A stretch of DNA of 64,000 bases from JACZST01 sp964195155. Lineage in GTDB: Bacteria; Actinomycetota; Acidimicrobiia; Spongiisociales; UBA5794. Where the stretch lies: positions 16,788-80,787 of the forward strand of contig CAXMOP010000060.1 in the NCBI GenBank assembly GCA_964195155.1. The letters run 5' to 3'. Shown piece by piece: positions 15,639 through 23,156 of this stretch. The position numbers were made by a program, and so were the translations under genes. The notes under the pieces are model-generated. The model was not told the origin of the DNA, did not search any database, and worked only from the letters and a program-made list of their open reading frames with translations. The stretch's first letter is position 1, and every line of letters begins with the position of its first letter.

Positions 15639-16975
15639 TAGGGGGACTCCGTTGCCTGGCCGAGGTCCTGCCATGCGTTGGTCCCACCGGTGATGCTTCG
15701 GGCGTTCCCGTAGCCAAGGCTGTTCAAGAACAACACGCCGGGGAGCGAAATGTTGCCTCGCTGGCACACGGTGAGCACCGGGGTGCTCAGATCTTCGGGA
15801 AGCTCCGACGCACGATCGGGAAGCTCGGCAAGCGGGATGTTGACTGCATCCTGGATGTGCCCGGCGCGGTACTCGTCGTGGCTTCGCACGTCGATCACGA
15901 GCGCGTCTTCGTTCTTCCACAGTTCGTGGGCGGCGGCAACGTCGATGGTCAAGTCCGGGTTGGCCCTGGCGTTCTCGATCATTCCCTCATACAGCGGATC
16001 GCGCCTCGTCCCGGAGGTCGATTGCTCTGCACTCAGTCCCGTCAGATGCTTGACCAGCGACGATGCGTATTTGAAGGCGCTGTCGGGGAACAGCACCACC
16101 ACACGGTTGCCGGGCTCGTCGTCGACCAACTCGAGCGCCCCAGCCAGGGCCAATCCAGAGCTCGGCCCCGCGGTGACGCTGTCTTCCCGGTTCAGGCGCA
16201 GGCAGAGCTGGAAAGCCTCATCGTTGCCGATCTCCGCCAGCCCGTCGTACTCGTCGGGGTGGAAGAATTCGGTCTGCTCCAGCTGGCGGATGCTGCGGAC
16301 GCCGGGGATGTCGTGCCCCTCGCTCGGGTGCACGCCGAGTATCTGCACACCGGGATCGTGCTCCTTGAGGAATCGGCCCACGCCGCTGATGGTGCCGCAG
16401 GTGCCGAGGCCGGCGACAAAATGCGTGACGGTGCCTTCCGTCTGATGCCAGATCTCCGGTCCGGTGGTCCGGTAGTGGGCGTCGGGATTGGCCTGGTTGC
16501 TGTACTGGTCGAGCATGTGAAAGTCCTGCTGTTCGGCAATCTCCTTCGCTCTGGCGATGGCGCCCTCGGGCGCCCACGGCGCCGGGCACAGATCGTCGTC
16601 CAGCTCCACCACGCCCGCTCCGAAAAAGCGAAGCATGGTTCGCTTTTCGATCGGAATCTGGTTGGACATGGTTGTGGTGACGGAGTAGCCGTTGGCATTG
16701 GCCAACATCGCCAGACCGAGCCCGGTGTTGCCAGAAGTGGGCTCCACCAGGTCGAGGCCCGGGGCGATCACGCCGCGCTCCTCGGCGTCGCGCACCATGT
16801 TCATGGCAACGCGGTCCTTCACCGCCCCGAACGGGTTGTACCACTCCAGCTTGGCGTACACCTCGGTGTGCTCGAACGGGATGACCCGGTTGAGACGCAC
16901 CAGCGGTGTGGGGTTGTCGACGCTCGGGAGCAGGTCCACGATCGAGTCGTAGACCCTCAGCGAGTCGTTGTTCAC
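15638..16975 (-). CDS. CysM-like cysteine synthase fused to rhodanese
   Basis: A fold-type II PLP beta-synthase (about 1-320) is followed by a single rhodanese domain (about 340-440). The PLP lysine is near residue 53 (NPFGAVKDR), with SGNTG at 81-85 and the CysM-like stretch HFVAGLGTCGTISGVGRFL. The rhodanese active-site Cys404 is in CQRGNIS. The fusion could deliver sulfane sulfur directly to the aminoacrylate intermediate. It may use O-acetylserine or O-phosphoserine; sequence alone does not decide. GTG at 16975 follows GGAGG. It ends a minus-strand operon with a DUF4395-thioredoxin protein and a sulfurtransferase. Confidence 0.85.
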   Translation of the reverse strand: MNNDSLRVYDSIVDLLPSVDNPTPLVRLNRVIPFEHTEVYAKLEWYNPFGAVKDRVAMNMVRDAEERGVIAPGLDLVEPTSGNTGLGLAMLANANGYSVTTTMSNQIPIEKRTMLRFFGAGVVELDDDLCPAPWAPEGAIARAKEIAEQQDFHMLDQYSNQANPDAHYRTTGPEIWHQTEGTVTHFVAGLGTCGTISGVGRFLKEHDPGVQILGVHPSEGHDIPGVRSIRQLEQTEFFHPDEYDGLAEIGNDEAFQLCLRLNREDSVTAGPSSGLALAGALELVDDEPGNRVVVLFPDSAFKYASSLVKHLTGLSAEQSTSGTRRDPLYEGMIENARANPDLTIDVAAAHELWKNEDALVIDVRSHDEYRAGHIQDAVNIPLAELPDRASELPEDLSTPVLTVCQRGNISLPGVLFLNSLGYGNARSITGGTNAWQDLGQATESP

Positions 16976-17005
16976 GGGGAATCCTCCATTTCTGCGAGCG
17001 ATCGG

Positions 17006-17701
17006 TCAGCCGGCGAGCCTGGCGGTCACCCCGCTTGCCCCTACCTCGACTGCCGTCGGAACCACCGCGATGCCGTACTTGCGGGCGAGATCGGGGCGCT
17101 CCTTGACGTCGACCATGGCCAAGCGTCGGCCTTCCGCAACCAGCCGACTTTCCAGGTCGTGACAGTCGGTGCACAGCGGATGGGTGAACAGCACGACCAC
17201 TTCACTGCCCTCCTCGACCCCCACATCCGAGAGGTCGACGTGATCGAGCCGGTGTCCGTAGATGCCCCGTATCCGTGCACCGAGCCGATACAGCTCGCAA
17301 CCGACGCAGAACCCGGTTGTTGCGGCCAGCAGCGCCAGCGCCGCGACAAGAAGCCCAAGAGCCCAGCCCAGGGCGTCGAGGCCGACGACGTGTGCCAGCG
17401 AGGCAGCGCCGAGAACGACCAGCCCGACCTGGTTGGCGAACTTGGGGGGTCGAGCATCCTCGATCGGCCCCTCCCCGAAGCGAGGCTGGATCAGCTCGAA
17501 GTAGACGAGGCAGGGAAGGCAATAGCGGCGGCCAAACCGCAAACCAACGAAGAGCTGGAGGGCAAGGATTGCCAACAGCGGCCACCAGTCGATGACGTAG
17601 GCGAGCAAGGCAAGCGAACCGATGGTCACCTGGTTGACCCGGGGTGCCCAGGCGTCGATGACCTTCAGGTCGCGGTAGGGATCCGCGGTTCGCTCGGTCA
17701 T
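17006..17701 (-). CDS. DUF4395 membrane protein with C-terminal thioredoxin-like domain
   Basis: The 231-residue protein has an N-terminal DUF4395 region (about 1-150) with hydrophobic segments and a GRRYCLPC motif, and further cysteines in TGFCVGCELY. A thioredoxin-like tail (about 165-231) has CTDC as its redox pair and VVPTAV as the cis-Pro loop. It is probably a membrane-anchored thiol or persulfide carrier for the rhodanese proteins on either side, an inference from context. The start at 17701 overlaps the upstream sulfurtransferase stop (ATGA). Confidence 0.75.
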   Translation of the reverse strand: MTERTADPYRDLKVIDAWAPRVNQVTIGSLALLAYVIDWWPLLAILALQLFVGLRFGRRYCLPCLVYFELIQPRFGEGPIEDARPPKFANQVGLVVLGAASLAHVVGLDALGWALGLLVAALALLAATTGFCVGCELYRLGARIRGIYGHRLDHVDLSDVGVEEGSEVVVLFTHPLCTDCHDLESRLVAEGRRLAMVDVKERPDLARKYGIAVVPTAVEVGASGVTARLAG

Positions 17702-18552
17702 GACCCAGCCACCGAGCCACGCTCGACCGGCACGTCGACCAATGAGCCGTATTCGGTCCACGATCCGTCGTAGTTCTTGGCGTTCGAGTGGCCGAGCAGC
17801 TCATGCAGCACAAACCAGGTGTGCGAGGAGCGCTCTCCGATGCGGCAGTACGCGATCACCTCGTCTTCGAGGACGCCCTCACCCTCATACAGAGCGCGTA
17901 GCTCCGCCTCGGACTTGAAGGTCCCGTCTTCGTTGGCTGCTCGGCTCCACGGGATGTTCTTGGCCCCCGGCACGTGGCCTCCCACATATGGTTGCTCCTG
18001 GGGCAGATGGTCTGGTGCGAGCTTCTCGCCCGAGAATTCCTCTGGAGACCGAACGTCGACGAACGTGACGCCATCTTTCTTGGCGAGCACCTCATCACGC
18101 AGAACCCGAAGCTCAGGTCGTAGGGCTCCGCTGATCTGGAAGTCGCTCTTCTCGATCGCCGGGACCGCATCGACGACTTTTCTGTCCTCGAGCTCCCACT
18201 TTTGACGGCCACCATCGAGGAGCCTGACGTTGTCGAAGCCTCGGTACTTGAGCAGCCAGTAGGCGTAGGCAGCGAACCAGTTGTTGTTGGCGCCGTAGAG
18301 CACCACCGTGATGTCGTCATCTACTCCGGCCTCGGCAAGCAGTCGCGAAAAGCCGTCCTGGTCGATGTAGTCGCGCCGTATTGGATGGTGGAGGTCCGTC
18401 GCCCAGTTCCAGGCGTGGGCTCCGGGAATGTGATCTTTCTCGTAGGTAGTGGTGTTCTCGTCCACCTCGATGATCCGCACCGCCGGATCATCCAGGTGCT
18501 CGACCAGCCAATCGGTAGAGACGAGGGCGTCGGGGTTTGCGTAATCGGACAT
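17698..18552 (-). CDS. sseA: Thiosulfate/3-mercaptopyruvate sulfurtransferase
   Basis: The two tandem rhodanese domains (about 10-130 catalytically inactive, about 155-275 active) total 284 residues. The active-site loop is YCRIGERSSHTW with Cys236, the CRxGERS form typical of thiosulfate sulfurtransferases of the actinobacterial CysA type. AAGGAG lies 8 nt before ATG. It leads the operon with the DUF4395-thioredoxin and CysM-rhodanese genes, implying supply of persulfide sulfur for cysteine formation. Confidence 0.88.
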   Translation of the reverse strand: MSDYANPDALVSTDWLVEHLDDPAVRIIEVDENTTTYEKDHIPGAHAWNWATDLHHPIRRDYIDQDGFSRLLAEAGVDDDITVVLYGANNNWFAAYAYWLLKYRGFDNVRLLDGGRQKWELEDRKVVDAVPAIEKSDFQISGALRPELRVLRDEVLAKKDGVTFVDVRSPEEFSGEKLAPDHLPQEQPYVGGHVPGAKNIPWSRAANEDGTFKSEAELRALYEGEGVLEDEVIAYCRIGERSSHTWFVLHELLGHSNAKNYDGSWTEYGSLVDVPVERGSVAGS

Positions 18553-18626
18553 GGTGAATAGCTCCTTTTCAGCCTGTGGAACGAAGGACGACGCCGAAAG
18601 AGGAAGAGACTCTCAGGTGGTGGCGT

Positions 18627-18695
18627 CTAGGAGCGCTCGGGGCGAGCGGCACTCGGGTCCACCCGAGAGCCGATACAGATGCTCCACCCCGACAT
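18627..18695 (-). CDS. Possible leader ORF of the sulfurtransferase operon (22 residues)
   Basis: The ORF starts MSGWSICIGSRV and ends before a hairpin-rich stretch; CTCGGGT/ACCCGAG folds within it. It lies between a good promoter and sseA. It has one Cys and one Trp codon but no run of a pathway amino acid, so a sensing role is weak. No clear Shine-Dalgarno sequence is present. The rest of this 360-bp region holds the promoters and riboswitch listed separately. Confidence 0.3.
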   Translation of the reverse strand: MSGWSICIGSRVDPSAARPERS

Positions 18696-18737
18696 GCCGA
18701 TTGCCTGCCTTCCGATTTCACCTATGCAGATAGTGTA

Positions 18738-18766
18738 AACCTACGCCTGCTGCTGGCTTCCGTCAA
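18738..18766 (-). promoter_or_regulatory. Promoter of the sseA operon
   Basis: TTGACG (18761-18766), a 17-bp spacer and TAGGTT (18738-18743) on the minus strand, giving a 5' leader of about 180 nt before sseA. Confidence 0.6.
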
Positions 18767-18869
18767 GAGGCAAAACCCGCCCGACCGGTCGCGGTTGCCC
18801 GGCCACTATGGCGGCATCGAGCCCGGTGCGAGGACGCCGAGCCTCGACCGGGAAGCACAATATTGGCCG

Positions 18870-18898
18870 TTGACGTTTCCCCGGCTCGAAGGCATACT
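18870..18898 (+). promoter_or_regulatory. Promoter of the SAM-riboswitch transcript
   Basis: TTGACG (18870-18875), a 17-bp spacer and CATACT (18893-18898), the same hexamers as the cimA leader promoter. The predicted transcript start near 18905 is about ten bases before the riboswitch P1 stem. Confidence 0.75.
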
Positions 18899-18914
18899 GC
18901 CCGAACACACACGC

Positions 18915-19012
18915 GCTCATCAAGAGCGGCTGAGGGACAGGCCCGATGAAGCCGCGGCAACCGGCGTGACCAGCACGGTGCCAATGCCTGAACGATGAGC
19001 CGCCAACGGCGG
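18915..19012 (+). promoter_or_regulatory. SAM riboswitch (S-box, SAM-I/IV type)
   Basis: P1 is closed by GCTCATC (18915-18921) and GATGAGC (18994-19000). Inside are the conserved S-box blocks CAAGAG, CTGAGGGA, GGCCCGATGAA, CGGCAACC and GGTGCCAATGCC in the correct order. No room remains for a P4 hairpin between the last block and P1, and a small hairpin CCGCC-AAC-GGCGG (19000-19012) follows directly, as in the SAM-I/IV variant; that subclass assignment is tentative. It controls the downstream thrC-like, cysO-like and moeZ-like genes. A further GCGCTC-GAA-GAGCGC hairpin before the ribosome-binding site could be the expression platform. Confidence 0.9.
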
Positions 19013-19063
19013 ACCTTCCGCCCGAGGCGCTCGAAGAGCGCGTCGGATCGAGGAGGACATGCC

Positions 19064-20290
19064 GTGGCATTTGTTGAATCGCTGATCTGCAGGGAGTGCT
19101 CGCGCACCTACGAAGTCGCCCCCAGCTACTTCTGTGAGTGGTGTTTTGGCCCGCTCGAGGTGCTCTATGACTACGACGCGATCGCCGACACCATCTCAAG
19201 GGAGAAGATCGCCGAGGGCCCGCCAACACTATGGAGATACGCCGATCTCCTGCCGGTGGAGGCGTCGGCTGCGGCCGATCTCGGCGCCGGGTTCACTCCG
19301 CTGGTCAGGGCAGATCGTCTCGCCGAGGTGCTCGGGCTCGGCGAGCTGTGGGTGAAGAACGACACCCTCAATCCAACGAACTCGTTCAAGGACCGGCCGG
19401 TCACCGTTGCGGTGACCAAGGCACTTGAGTTCGGGATCAAGACCGTGGCTTGCGCATCGACCGGCAATCTCGCCAACGCGGTTGCCGCCCACGCCGCCAG
19501 GGCCGGCCTCGACTCCTATGTGTTCGTTCCCCACGACATCGAGCGCTCAAAGATCGTGGCCACCGCTGCCCTCGGAACCGTCGTCGCCGTCCAAGGGAAC
19601 TATGACGACGTCAACCGGCTGTGCGTCCAGCTCAACGAGGAATACCCCTGGGGCCTTGTCAACATCAATCTCCGTCCCTACTACGCCGAGGGGTCGAAGA
19701 CCCTCGCGTTCGAAACCGCCGAACAGCTTGGCTGGCAGCTCCCCGATCACGTGGTGGTACCGGTCGCCAGCGGAGCGCTCCTGACCAAGATCGCCAGGGG
19801 TTTCGACGAGCTGGTTCGGGTCGGTCTCGTCGATGCCAACGAGGTGCGGATCTCGGGTGCACAGGCGGAGGGATGCTCGCCGGTCGCCACCGCCTTCCTG
19901 GAGGGAAGCGACGACGTTCGGCCTCAGAAGCCGAACACGATCGCCAAATCGCTGGCGATCGGGGATCCGGCCGACGGGTACTACGCACTGCGCGAGGTGA
20001 GGCGCAGCGGCGGAGCTGTAGCTGCGGTCACCGACGATGAGATCGTCGAAGCCATTCACCTCCTCGCCCGAACCGAGGGCATCCTCACCGAGCCTGCCGG
20101 AGGGGTAACGGTTGCCACGCTGGCCAAGTTGGCTCGCGAAGGGCAGGTGACCGAATCGGAGCGGGTAGTCATCTACATCACCGGCCACGGGTTGAAGGCA
20201 ACGGAAGTCATCGCCGCCGATGACCCGGTTGCCATCCCGGCCACGATCGACGGCTTTCGGTCCGAATTCGAGATCAAGGAGTACGCATGA
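19064..20290 (+). CDS. thrC: Threonine-synthase-like PLP enzyme under SAM control
   Basis: Threonine synthases convert O-phosphohomoserine to threonine. The 408-residue protein has an N-terminal zinc-ribbon (Cys9, Cys12, Cys24, Cys27) followed by the fold-type II PLP domain, with Lys109 in NPTNSFKDR and a GNLANAVAAHAARAGL phosphate loop. The start is GTG at 19064 because AGGAGG lies 7 nt upstream and longer versions would run through the riboswitch. Coupling to cysO (ATGA overlap) and control by SAM are not expected for a plain threonine enzyme. It may instead, or also, make homocysteine from O-phosphohomoserine and carrier-bound sulfide, an inference. Confidence 0.85.
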   Translation: MAFVESLICRECSRTYEVAPSYFCEWCFGPLEVLYDYDAIADTISREKIAEGPPTLWRYADLLPVEASAAADLGAGFTPLVRADRLAEVLGLGELWVKNDTLNPTNSFKDRPVTVAVTKALEFGIKTVACASTGNLANAVAAHAARAGLDSYVFVPHDIERSKIVATAALGTVVAVQGNYDDVNRLCVQLNEEYPWGLVNINLRPYYAEGSKTLAFETAEQLGWQLPDHVVVPVASGALLTKIARGFDELVRVGLVDANEVRISGAQAEGCSPVATAFLEGSDDVRPQKPNTIAKSLAIGDPADGYYALREVRRSGGAVAAVTDDEIVEAIHLLARTEGILTEPAGGVTVATLAKLAREGQVTESERVVIYITGHGLKATEVIAADDPVAIPATIDGFRSEFEIKEYA

Positions 20291-20562
20291 CGGCGACCGT
20301 CCGAATCCCAACGTCCCTGAGAGGCCTGACCAAAGGATCATCCGAGGTGGAGGTTCCTCCTGGCCGGGTAGGAACGGCCCTCGATGACCTCATCACTAAA
20401 TACCCTGATCTCAGGGAGCGGCTGATCGGTGAGGACGGAAAGCCGCGGCGCTTCGTCAACATCTTCGTGGCCGAAGACGACATCCGCTTCCTGGACGGGC
20501 TGGAAACCGCGGTGACCGATGGCCAGGTGGTCACCATCCTGCCTGCCGTGGCGGGTGGGTAA
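20287..20562 (+). CDS. cysO: CysO-like ubiquitin-fold sulfur carrier
   Basis: The 91-residue MoaD/ThiS-family protein ends VVTILPAVAGG, whose terminal Gly-Gly would be adenylated and converted to thiocarboxylate. The stretch RRFVNIFVAEDDIRF resembles mycobacterial CysO closely (from memory of that sequence). No Mec+ protease gene is adjacent, unlike the classic mec-cysO-cysM cluster. It sits between a threonine-synthase-like enzyme and an E1-like activator in one SAM-regulated operon, overlapping the former by ATGA. Confidence 0.88.
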   Translation: MTATVRIPTSLRGLTKGSSEVEVPPGRVGTALDDLITKYPDLRERLIGEDGKPRRFVNIFVAEDDIRFLDGLETAVTDGQVVTILPAVAGG

Positions 20563-20565
20563 GCC

Positions 20566-21741
20566 ATGAGCGTGAGCTTTCAGGACCTGGTCAACCAGGC
20601 AAAGGAGCAGATCAGGGAGGTCGATCCGGTCGAGCTCGAGCGACGCCTCACCCGGGTCACCGTCCTCGACATCAGAGAAGCCGGGGAATTCGACCAGGGC
20701 GCGATCGGTGGAGCGCACCTGGCTCCGCGGGGGATTCTCGAATCGGTGATCGGCGTCCTTGCCTCTGACTTCGACCAGGCGGTGGTGGTCTACTGCGCCG
20801 GCGGGGCACGCTCGGCGCTGGCCGCCCAGACCCTGCAGCAGATGGGCTACACCGATGTGTGGTCCCTGGCAGGCGGATTCGACCGCTGGAAGAACGAAGG
20901 CCTCCCCTGGGGTGCGCCGGAGAGTCTGACCGCCGATCAGCGCGTCCGATACAGCCGCCACATCCTCCTCCCCGAAGTCGGTGAGCAAGGCCAAATCAAG
21001 CTGCTCGAATCTCGGGTGCTCCTGGTCGGTGCCGGCGGACTCGGATCACCCGCCGCCCTGTACCTGGCTGCGGCCGGTGTGGGCACGATTGGAGTCGTTG
21101 ACTTCGACGTCGTCGACGCGTCCAACCTGCAACGACAGGTCCTCCACAACGTCGATCGCATCGGGCAACCGAAGGTCGATTCGGCCAGGGAGACACTGAC
21201 CGCACTCAACCCGGATGTGAAGGTGGTGACCTACAACGAGCGGCTCACCGCCGACAACGTGCTCGACATCTTTGTCGAGTACGACGTCATCGTCGACGGC
21301 GGCGACAACTTCCCAACGCGGTATCTGGTGAACGACGCAGCGTTGCACCTGCGAAAACCGGTGGTGCACGGATCGGTCTTTCGATTCGAGGGCCAGGTGA
21401 CCGTCTTCGATCCCTATGTCGGCCCGTGCTACCGATGCCAGTTCCCGGAGCCGCCCCCACCCGAGCTTGCCCCGTCGTGCGCAGAGGCGGGGGTGCTCGG
21501 AGTGCTCACCGGGATCATCGGCTCCATCCAGGCGATCGAGGCGGCCAAGATCCTGCTCGATATCGGGGAGGGTCTGACGGGACGGCTCCTCACCTACGAC
21601 GGGCTCACCCAGGAGTTCCGCACGCTTCGAGTCCGGCGCGACCCGGGGTGCCCTGCCTGCGGCGACGAGAACCAGCCGCCCCGGCTCGTCGAGTACGACA
21701 TCGCCTGCGCTCACCCCGGGTCGGTGGCCAGGATCGCCTGA
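20566..21741 (+). CDS. Rhodanese-ThiF/MoeB fusion, sulfur-carrier activating enzyme
   Basis: The 391-residue protein has an N-terminal rhodanese domain (about 15-118, active Cys77 in YCAGGARSA) and a C-terminal ThiF/MoeB adenylyltransferase (about 125-391), with GAGGLGS at 155-161 and zinc cysteines in CYRC (288, 291) and CPAC (362, 365). It should adenylate the GG tail of the preceding CysO-like carrier and transfer sulfur to it. Mycobacterial MoeZ has the reverse domain order (ThiF first), so this is a functional analogue with swapped domains. It lies 3 bp after cysO. Confidence 0.88.
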   Translation: MSVSFQDLVNQAKEQIREVDPVELERRLTRVTVLDIREAGEFDQGAIGGAHLAPRGILESVIGVLASDFDQAVVVYCAGGARSALAAQTLQQMGYTDVWSLAGGFDRWKNEGLPWGAPESLTADQRVRYSRHILLPEVGEQGQIKLLESRVLLVGAGGLGSPAALYLAAAGVGTIGVVDFDVVDASNLQRQVLHNVDRIGQPKVDSARETLTALNPDVKVVTYNERLTADNVLDIFVEYDVIVDGGDNFPTRYLVNDAALHLRKPVVHGSVFRFEGQVTVFDPYVGPCYRCQFPEPPPPELAPSCAEAGVLGVLTGIIGSIQAIEAAKILLDIGEGLTGRLLTYDGLTQEFRTLRVRRDPGCPACGDENQPPRLVEYDIACAHPGSVARIA

Positions 21742-21806
21742 CTCCCGGATTGCACCGACGTAGCCGGCGGTCGAGCTGCCGGTGATTCTGGCCGATGGGC
21801 GCGACC

Positions 21807-23033
21807 TCAGACCGGCGGTGTGCCCGGCACGTCGATCAGACGCTGCTGATCGAAGTCGGAGTCGGCGCCGTCGGCAGCGTCGACGTGGTCGCGCCGCACC
21901 CCCATGAGAAACAGGATGGCGTCGAGGTATGGGACGGTCAGCGCCGCATCTGCCGAGTCGCTGACCAGCGGCTTGGCATTGAAGGCAATGCCAAGCCCCG
22001 CGGCGGCCAGCATCTCGAGATCGTTGGCCCCGTCTCCCACCGCAACGACCTGACTGAGCGGCACTCCCTCGGCCTCGGCGACCGACCTCAGAAACCGCGC
22101 CTTTCCGGCTCCGTCGACGATCGCTTCGGTCAGGCGTCCGGTGAGACGCCCCTCCTCGACTGCAAGGGTGTTGGAAAGCGAGTACTGGATGCCGAGCTCC
22201 TTCACCACTGCATCGGTGACCCGCGAGAACCCGGATGAGACGATCGCGGTGACCAGGCCAAGACGTTTCACGGTGCGAATGAAGGTGCGGGCTCCCTTGG
22301 TGAGGCTGATCTTGTCCGCCACCCGAGCCATTGCCTCCTCCTCGAGCCCTGCGAGCAGTTCGACCCGTTTGCGTAGTGAGTGCTCGAAGTCGATCTCACC
22401 CGCCATGGCGGCTGTGGTGAGCGTCGCCACCTCATCTCCGACGCCTGCCTCCTCGGCGAGCAGGTCGATGACCTCGTCTTCAATCAGCGTGGAATCGACG
22501 TCCATCACGATGATGCGCTTGGCCCGGCGGAGGAGGCCGTCTGGTTGGATGGCGATATCGATGGGCAGACGAGCGGCAGCCTCGACCAGGCCGGCACGCA
22601 TCTGGTCGACGTCGCCCGACGATACAACGAGCTCGTAGCTGACCACCGGGTACCGGGAGAGGCGATAGATGCGCTCGATGTTGCCGCCGCCCGAAGCGAT
22701 CGCCACCGCCACCGCGCCGAACTCGCCCGGTCCAACCGTCACTCCGATGATGGTCACAATGGCCATCGGTCGAGCCGGGGTCGGCGCCTCGTCCAGAACT
22801 TCGAATTCCAGGTGAAGGTCGTTGTCCCAACCAAAGAGCAGCAGGTCGCGGATCGTCGCCCGCTCTCCCGGCACCCCGACGAGCACATTCAGGGTGAGCC
22901 GGCCGCGGACCACGATCTGTTCAACGTCGTGGATGTCGGCGCCGGTGGCGCTGAGCACCTCCATGAGCGATGCGGTGATGCCGGGCCGGTCGGCGCCGTG
23001 CACAGCCACGAGGACGGTAGATCGATCGGTCAT
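21807..23033 (-). CDS. serB: Phosphoserine phosphatase with two ACT domains
   Basis: SerB performs the last step of serine synthesis. The 408-residue protein has two N-terminal ACT domains (about 1-80 and 88-170), then a HAD phosphatase with DVDSTLIEDEV as motif I, SSGFSRV as motif II and VGDGANDLEML as motif III. I chose ATG at 23033; an upstream extension lacks family similarity. The ACT pair suggests serine or related feedback control. It lies 123 bp after the fused aspartokinase gene on the same strand. Confidence 0.92.
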   Translation of the reverse strand: MTDRSTVLVAVHGADRPGITASLMEVLSATGADIHDVEQIVVRGRLTLNVLVGVPGERATIRDLLLFGWDNDLHLEFEVLDEAPTPARPMAIVTIIGVTVGPGEFGAVAVAIASGGGNIERIYRLSRYPVVSYELVVSSGDVDQMRAGLVEAAARLPIDIAIQPDGLLRRAKRIIVMDVDSTLIEDEVIDLLAEEAGVGDEVATLTTAAMAGEIDFEHSLRKRVELLAGLEEEAMARVADKISLTKGARTFIRTVKRLGLVTAIVSSGFSRVTDAVVKELGIQYSLSNTLAVEEGRLTGRLTEAIVDGAGKARFLRSVAEAEGVPLSQVVAVGDGANDLEMLAAAGLGIAFNAKPLVSDSADAALTVPYLDAILFLMGVRRDHVDAADGADSDFDQQRLIDVPGTPPV

Positions 23034-23156
23034 GGCGCCGCATGCTATCGCCCCGCCGGCGGGCACCGTATCCAGGCGCCTTGGCAGGGCAGCGGCCCAG
23101 CATGGGGAGTACGACGTCGCTGCGCTCACCCGGGTCGGCCGCCCGGATGGCCTATT

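Noticed and set aside
15857..17773. 638-codon open frame on the plus strand
   Set aside because: It lies opposite the CysM-rhodanese and DUF4395 genes, has no domain resemblance, and arises from GC-rich antisense codon bias.
18627..18695. Cysteine-sensing attenuator for the sseA operon
   Set aside because: The short ORF has a single Cys codon and no terminator before sseA; listed only as a low-confidence ORF.
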